Assembly: GCA_965279205.1 (NCBI GenBank)
Contig: OZ257144.1
Coordinates: 4,030,001-4,094,000 of the forward strand
Direction: 5' to 3'
DNA: 64,000 nucleotides
Origin: UBA7672 sp965279205
GTDB taxonomy: Bacteria; Pseudomonadota; Alphaproteobacteria; Caulobacterales; Hyphomonadaceae
The position numbers and the translations under genes are program-made. Position 1 is the stretch's first letter; every line of letters begins with the position of its first letter. Shown here one piece after another: positions 59,704-64,000 of this stretch. The notes beneath the pieces are model-generated. The model ran no database searches. It was not told the origin of the DNA and was given only the letters and a program-made list of their open reading frames with translations.

Positions 59704-60837
59704 TTGGCGCTTCCCCATCGCGACGCCATCCACGACTGGATGTTCAACTCGGCGCTGCCGTGGTGGGCCGCGAACGGTCTCGATCGCGCCAATGGCGGCT
59801 ATTTCGAACAGATGACCCTGGACGGGCGCGACGCCGCGGTCCCGTTCAAGCGGACGCGCGTGACGGCGCGGCAGATCTATGTGTTCTCGCACGCGCACGT
59901 GCTTGGCTTTCGTGAAGGCGCCGAGCTTGCGCGACACGGCGTCGACTTTCTTGTTTCGAAGACGTGGAACGGAGTGAACCAGGGCTTTGCCCGCAGGCTG
60001 ACACGTTCGGGTGGGCCGCTCGATCCGACGCCTGATCTCTACGATACTGCGTTCGTGCTGTTTGCCTTCTCGTGGTTCCACCGCGCCACGAAGGACGCAA
60101 GCGCTCGGGACTGGATGCACCGGACACTCGACTTCATCGAGACGCACATGCGTCATCCCGGGGGCGAAGGGTTCGCGCATGAGCTGCCGCTCAAGGGCTG
60201 GCGACAGCAGAACCCGCACATGCACCTGACTGAAGCCTGTCTCGCAGCCTATGAAACAACAGGCGAGACGCGCTTTGGCGATGTCGCGAAGGAGCTCGTT
60301 GGGTTGTTCAAGACACGCTTCTTCGACCCGAAAAGCCGCACGCTGGCGGAATACTTCACCGATGACCTGCAACGGGCGCCCGGCGATGCCGGACGTATGG
60401 TCGAGCCGGGTCACCAGTTCGAATGGGCCTGGATTCTCAACTCATATCGCAAGCTGCTCGGCGGCGAGGCCAGCGTCGAGATTCGCGCCGCCGCAGGTTT
60501 TGCGGAAGGACATGGCGTCGATCAGGCCAGCGGCGTGACGTTCAACCAGATCCGGAATGACGGCGCGCCGATCGACAAGGGGTCCCGCACCTGGCCGAAC
60601 GCGGAACGCATCAAGGCAGCCATTGCCCTGTACGAACTCGATGGTGTGGACCCGGCAGGCGCGATCGGATCATCGGCTGGAGTGTTGCTGGATCGCCATC
60701 TGGCTCACGCGCCGCGTGGCACATGGATCGACGCGTTTGACGCCAGAGGCAAATCCGGTGTGGACGCGATCCCAGCTTCGACACTTTATCATGTCGTCCT
60801 GGCGTTCGCAGAGGTGCTGCGCGTCAGCGAACGGTGA
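59704..60837 (+). CDS. AGE-family sugar epimerase/isomerase
   Basis: The 377-residue protein has the N-acylglucosamine 2-epimerase / mannose isomerase fold: FNSALPWWAANGLDRANGGY near 15 is the family opening, HAHVLGFREG carries a His, and HMHLTEACLAAYE near 175 and EPGHQFEWAWILNSY near 235 carry the catalytic His pair region. Members isomerise mannose to fructose, or epimerise sugars. TTG 59704 follows AGGAG by six bases and 14 bases after the UXS stop, so it ends the polysaccharide operon. It overlaps the convergent LysR gene by 14 bases. Substrate unknown. Confidence 0.85.
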   Translation: MALPHRDAIHDWMFNSALPWWAANGLDRANGGYFEQMTLDGRDAAVPFKRTRVTARQIYVFSHAHVLGFREGAELARHGVDFLVSKTWNGVNQGFARRLTRSGGPLDPTPDLYDTAFVLFAFSWFHRATKDASARDWMHRTLDFIETHMRHPGGEGFAHELPLKGWRQQNPHMHLTEACLAAYETTGETRFGDVAKELVGLFKTRFFDPKSRTLAEYFTDDLQRAPGDAGRMVEPGHQFEWAWILNSYRKLLGGEASVEIRAAAGFAEGHGVDQASGVTFNQIRNDGAPIDKGSRTWPNAERIKAAIALYELDGVDPAGAIGSSAGVLLDRHLAHAPRGTWIDAFDARGKSGVDAIPASTLYHVVLAFAEVLRVSER

Positions 60838-61768
60838 TGGCGCCATCCGGCGGCGGCACGAACACTTCGCGGAACCAGGGATAGCGATCCGGATTGAAGC
60901 AGTCGCGCAACCACGCCAGCACGGGCTGGCAACGCCGCAGGTTGCGCGCCCGCTCGGTGTAGGCGAGCCAGAAGCGGATCGATGCCAGCGGCTTGAAGGG
61001 CAGCGCCAGCACGCCACGGTCGGTACCGGCCATGTAGGACGGCATCACGGCAATCCCGCCTCCGCGCGCGCAGGTCTCCAAGATCACCGTGCTGGAGTTC
61101 GACTGGAGGACGTTCGGATTGATCGCCTTCCAGAGCGGCATCTTCTCCTGCCAGACCTCCACCTGCTTGTTGTATCCAGAGTGCATCAGGATGCGATGCT
61201 TGCCCGCGTCATACATCGACTCCGGCACGCCATAGATGTCGAGATAGTCGCGGCTGGCGAACGGAATGTAGTGAAGGTGCCCGATCACACGCGAGATCAC
61301 ATTGCGCAGGTTGGGCGGCTCGTATTGCAGGCAGATGTCGGCTTCGCCGTCGGCGAGGTTCGGCGTGTCCTGCACCACCTTGAGCATGATCTCGATTTCG
61401 GGATGCGACTGGTGGAATTCCGGCAGGTGGGTGGCCAGCCAGTAAGTCGCCATGGCGTCGTGGGCCGCGATCACGACCTTGCCGCCGGCATCGCCCTGCA
61501 GCTCGCTGACTTCGGTGGACAACGCATCGGCAGCGTAAGCCATCGACCGCGCCTTAGGCAGGACGACCTGGCCAGCGCCGGTCAGCTCCATGCCACGGGC
61601 GGAGCGCACGAACAGCTCCTGGCCAATCTGTTGCTCGAGCAGGTCGATGTCCCTGGAAACCTTGGCCGGGCTGTGCCCGAGCAGCTGGGCGGCCGCATTG
61701 ATGCTGCCGGCGTCCGCCACAGCGACGAACACCTTCAGCAGAGACCAGTCGAAAGACTGCAGGTCCAT
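60824..61768 (-). CDS. LysR-family transcriptional regulator
   Basis: The ~314-residue protein has the LysR helix-turn-helix (LKVFVAVADAGSINAAAQLL, SPAKVSRDIDLLEQQIGQEL and FVRSARGMELTGAG, about residues 9-70) and a C-terminal effector-binding domain with EIEIMLKVVQDTPNLADGEA. ATG 61768 begins close to the family's usual start; an ATG at 61798 is possible. It is divergent from the gene at 61885, with about 117 bases between, the usual arrangement when LysR proteins control the neighbouring operon. The effector molecule is unknown. Confidence 0.93.
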   Translation of the reverse strand: MDLQSFDWSLLKVFVAVADAGSINAAAQLLGHSPAKVSRDIDLLEQQIGQELFVRSARGMELTGAGQVVLPKARSMAYAADALSTEVSELQGDAGGKVVIAAHDAMATYWLATHLPEFHQSHPEIEIMLKVVQDTPNLADGEADICLQYEPPNLRNVISRVIGHLHYIPFASRDYLDIYGVPESMYDAGKHRILMHSGYNKQVEVWQEKMPLWKAINPNVLQSNSSTVILETCARGGGIAVMPSYMAGTDRGVLALPFKPLASIRFWLAYTERARNLRRCQPVLAWLRDCFNPDRYPWFREVFVPPPDGAITVR

Positions 61769-61884
61769 TGGGGTCCGCCAATTCCGTAACACCCTCATCA
61801 AACAATGTCTGAAGCCCAGATCAACTAAAACCATTCAGAAAGGAGGGACGTCGCAAGGTCGCGGCGCGATTGCAGGACGCCGTC

Positions 61885-62487
61885 ATGGCCTTCCGCCCCG
61901 ACCAGATACCGGTCCGGCTCGCTTCGCGCGCGAGCGAATCACCTGTTATCGCAGACCAGGCCTGGCAACCGGAGGCCGCCGAAGCCGAAGCAATCCCCCT
62001 CGGCTTCCGAATCGCACGTGATAGTGATCTGGCCTCGGCCCACGCCCTGGCCGAGGAAGTCATGGGCGTGCCCCTGACGCCGCTGAGTGTACTCTGGGCC
62101 GCCCATGAGCACACAGCCGCCTCGGCATGGGTATTTGAAGATAATGACCGGATTACCGGAACCATCCTGCTTCTGCCGCTGACGGCCGACGGTGAATCCG
62201 ACCTGCTGGAAGGCCGATTCGTCCCGAGTTCGCCGCAGCCGCACCAGCTTTGCGCACCGGGAGATCCGTTCCCGGCCATCTATTTCTGGCTTTTTGCTGG
62301 GGGAGACGGGCGGGCCCGCCGCGGCATCCTTCGCACCTGTCTGGCTTGGCGCGATGGCGCCTATGCCGGGGTGCGAGGGTATGCACGCGCCGCGAGCCCG
62401 GCCGGAAAATCGGCGCTGAAGGGTCTCGGATTTACGCCAATTCAATCGGCGCTCCCTGACCTGTTCCACATCGCCGAACGTAGCTGA
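61885..62487 (+). CDS. Acetyltransferase-like protein, first gene of a LysR-linked cluster
   Basis: The 200-residue product has a GNAT-like outline. FRIARDSDLASAHALAEEVM resembles the first helix of the fold, VFEDNDRITGTILLLPL the central strands, and ARAASPAGKSALKGLGFTPI the C-terminal strand where GNAT proteins end. The usual R/Q-x-x-G-x-G/A acetyl-CoA loop is not clear (GDGRARRGILRTC is the closest). ATG 61885 follows AGGA; TTG 61870 is possible. It is followed by a second GNAT gene after 13 bases. Substrate unknown. Confidence 0.6.
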   Translation: MAFRPDQIPVRLASRASESPVIADQAWQPEAAEAEAIPLGFRIARDSDLASAHALAEEVMGVPLTPLSVLWAAHEHTAASAWVFEDNDRITGTILLLPLTADGESDLLEGRFVPSSPQPHQLCAPGDPFPAIYFWLFAGGDGRARRGILRTCLAWRDGAYAGVRGYARAASPAGKSALKGLGFTPIQSALPDLFHIAERS

Positions 62488-62500
62488 GGGGAACGGGACC

Positions 62501-63112
62501 ATGCCTCTGCCCAAGACAGGCCGACTTCCGCTCCACCAGCCAGACCGGCACCACAACCGGACAGACATCACGGTGAAGGTGGTCCGCACGCTGGACGACC
62601 TCCAGAAGGTGAGCGTCCTGCGCGCCCTCACCTACATGGCCGAACAGGCCTGCCCTTATGACGAAGAGTTCGACGGCAACGATCTCTGCGCCCTCCATCT
62701 GCTGGCCTTCGAGGGCCGCGAGCCCGCCGGATCCCTCCGCCTTCGATTCTTCGCTGGCTTCGTCAAGATCGAGCGCGTCTGCATCGATCCGCGACGCCGC
62801 GGCGGAGCGATCCTAACCTTCCTGATGGCGAACGCGTTCGAGATCGCCTCGCGCAAAGGCTACCGCAAGGCCCTGGCTCATATGCAGACGCGCCTTGAGC
62901 AGATGTGGAGCCACGTGATGGAATGCCACGTGGTCGATCGCGAACAGGGGTTCGACGTGTCGGGATACAGCTACCTCACGCTCGAGATTGCGCTTCCCGA
63001 GCATCCCGAGGCGATCACCGAGGAGAGTGACCCCTTCGTGCTGATACGTCCCGAAGGTGACTGGGACGCGCCCGGCATACTCGACTCGCAACGTAAGGAG
63101 GTCGTCGCATGA
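62501..63112 (+). CDS. GNAT-family acetyltransferase-like protein
   Basis: The 203-residue protein has the GNAT core: ALHLLAFEGREPAGSLRLRF, then VKIERVCIDPRRRGGAILTFL, with the R-R-x-G-G acetyl-CoA loop (about 86-106), and ASRKGYRKALAHMQTRLEQMW. The ending resembles acyltransferases that act on small amines or amino acids. ATG 62501 follows AGGGG. Its stop overlaps the next start (63109-63112). An acyl-homoserine-lactone synthase relationship was considered because the outline is similar, but no diagnostic residues support it. Confidence 0.72.
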   Translation: MPLPKTGRLPLHQPDRHHNRTDITVKVVRTLDDLQKVSVLRALTYMAEQACPYDEEFDGNDLCALHLLAFEGREPAGSLRLRFFAGFVKIERVCIDPRRRGGAILTFLMANAFEIASRKGYRKALAHMQTRLEQMWSHVMECHVVDREQGFDVSGYSYLTLEIALPEHPEAITEESDPFVLIRPEGDWDAPGILDSQRKEVVA

Positions 63113-63678
63113 TCCGGCCCATCCTCATCTGTCAGGGATTCCACCGCGCCTTCCTTGAGCCCGCCAGCACGCTGTTCTCTGAGTCGGCGTCGATGCGGCG
63201 GGCAACCTGCGAACAGCTGGTCCACCATGCGCGCTCCGCCAGCTGGGTGATTGTCCACTCCTTCCTCGACACCGAATCCGTCCGCACAAATGGCGCAGCG
63301 TCGATCCCGGGGTTCGCGCCGCTGCCGAACGAACCCTATTTCCGCCAGAAAAGCCTGTCGGCCTTCGGCAATCCGGCCTTCGACCGCATGATGGCGCAGT
63401 ACGACATGGCGCCGATCTTTCTCGCGAGCTTTGCTGGCATTGGCGTGATCTCGGCGACCTTGCTTGCCGCGATAGAACGCCGGCTGATGTTCTCGGTCGT
63501 GACGGATGCTGTCGCCGACGCCGGCCAGAGCGGTGTTGCCGAACACGACCGGCTCGCGGCGATCGGAACACTCGCCCGCTCATGCGACTGCGCCGTGACC
63601 AGCGACGAGCTGATGACGCTCGCGGCAACGCCGGTGCGCGCGCCGACGCATCGTTATCTTCGTCAGGCAAATGGCTGA
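63109..63678 (+). CDS. Isochorismatase-like cysteine hydrolase family protein lacking two catalytic residues
   Basis: The 189-residue protein has the isochorismatase-family fold pattern: a first strand (IRPILICQGFHRAFLEP), FRQKSLSAFGNPAFDRMM with the family Lys, and FLASFAGIGVISATLLAAIERRL followed by FSVVTDAVADAG. In active enzymes the first strand carries a catalytic Asp and the third region a catalytic Cys (x-C-V). Here those places hold Gln/Cys-type residues in ICQGF and Val-Ile-Ser in GVIS. The enzyme is therefore probably inactive or differently active. It overlaps the upstream GNAT gene by four bases and the next gene by eight. Confidence 0.7.
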   Translation: MIRPILICQGFHRAFLEPASTLFSESASMRRATCEQLVHHARSASWVIVHSFLDTESVRTNGAASIPGFAPLPNEPYFRQKSLSAFGNPAFDRMMAQYDMAPIFLASFAGIGVISATLLAAIERRLMFSVVTDAVADAGQSGVAEHDRLAAIGTLARSCDCAVTSDELMTLAATPVRAPTHRYLRQANG

Positions 63679-63886
63679 TCCGATGAACAAGCCCCTGCCC
63701 CGCCGCGACGCCGCCGAGGAACTGGCTGCCCTGATCCACATGACGCGGTTCATGTCGGACATCGTCCCCACGCTGGTTGCTGACCCGCACCGTCTGAAAC
63801 AACAGCTGGACCAGCTCGAAACCGAGCTGCAAACGGCGCTCCGGCTGACAGGCGCGCCCGGCAGCGAGACGCGGCGCGCGAACTAG
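63671..63886 (+). CDS. Small helical protein, last of the cluster
   Basis: The 71-residue protein is helical, with a heptad-like LKQQLDQLETELQTALRL stretch that may form a short coiled coil. ATG 63671 overlaps the end of the previous gene by eight bases; an in-frame ATG at 63683 is possible. No motif is recognised. It belongs by position to the cluster starting at 61885. Confidence 0.6.
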   Translation: MADPMNKPLPRRDAAEELAALIHMTRFMSDIVPTLVADPHRLKQQLDQLETELQTALRLTGAPGSETRRAN

Positions 63887-63970
63887 GGGAGCCCTGAAGC
63901 GACCCCAGTTGTGCTTGTCCGCTGTCGCGCTAGTGTCGCCTTCAGGGGGGGACAGCAGGGGGCGTCACGC

Positions 63971-64000
63971 GTGCCGAAGCCAAATTCGACCCGAGTGGTC
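63971..64000 (+). CDS. Possible start of a gene running off the window
   Basis: GTG 63971 follows a GGGGG site by about nine bases and opens a frame PKPNSTRVV to the window end. Only ten codons are visible, so identity is unknown. Confidence 0.3.
   Translation, partial: MPKPNSTRVV

Noticed and set aside
62501..63112. Acyl-homoserine-lactone synthase
   Set aside because: Outline is similar, but the conserved Arg/Trp/Glu/Asp residues of LuxI proteins could not be found and no luxR gene is adjacent.

Overview
The window is high-GC bacterial chromosome with alphaproteobacterial character, probably the Hyphomonadaceae/Caulobacterales. This is inference from gene content and gene style: KdsA, HldE and UXS-type surface sugar genes, MsrPQ, a DUF3297 gene, a CheY-like protein with the GPDRRR tail, an alphaproteobacterial dispersed palindromic repeat, and a TTAACCAT (CtrA-like) site. 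No rRNA, CRISPR array or insertion sequence was seen. One tRNA is present, tRNA-Ala(CGC).

Left core (1-33.4 kb). It opens with a beta-lactamase-fold lipoprotein cut by the window edge. Cell-envelope sugar genes follow (kdsA, glmM, glmS, galU, galE), supplying KDO, UDP-GlcNAc precursors, UDP-glucose and UDP-galactose. Next come housekeeping and accessory genes: a CysQ-like phosphatase, DUF3297, argE, a short GST-like protein, an FKBP lipoprotein, ilvA, an exported redoxin/cytochrome/monooxygenase/EF-hand fusion, a two-cassette peptide ABC ATPase, a PEP-mutase-family protein, a PP2C phosphatase, a divergent pair of tiny ribbon-helix-helix proteins around a perfect 18-bp palindrome, yebC, tesB, an M15 peptidase lipoprotein, an exported methyltransferase-like lipoprotein, ymdB, a PadR-controlled membrane operon with a clear operator, msrPQ, and folD-DUF167-yggT.

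Integrated island (about 33,452-49,309, ~15.9 kb). It is bounded by a perfect 20-bp repeat that is the 3' end of tRNA-Ala(CGC). The intact tRNA and the tyrosine integrase lie on the right. The replication module is an AEP-like primase overlapping a RecA-fold helicase/ATPase, followed by a run of TGTCC repeats. The cargo looks like a defence island: a DUF4062-HEAT protein, DUF3800, a restriction-like HNH nuclease, a GHKL ATPase fused to a PD-(D/E)XK-like nuclease, and a protein ending in a nucleoside 2-deoxyribosyltransferase-like domain. Two broken ends of other integrases show earlier insertions. A 579-bp noncoding region before the integrase is packed with inverted repeats. This island is the best candidate for undescribed biology in the window.

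Right core (49.3-64 kb). After the tRNA come small exported proteins, phhB, a bioB-HAD pair with overlapping stop and start codons, an APC amino-acid permease, a CheY-like regulator, and a surface-polysaccharide cluster: hldE, UDP-glucose dehydrogenase, UDP-glucuronate decarboxylase and an AGE-family epimerase. The window ends with a LysR regulator divergent from a four-gene cluster (two acetyltransferase-like proteins, an isochorismatase-like protein lacking two catalytic residues, and a small helical protein) whose role I cannot name.
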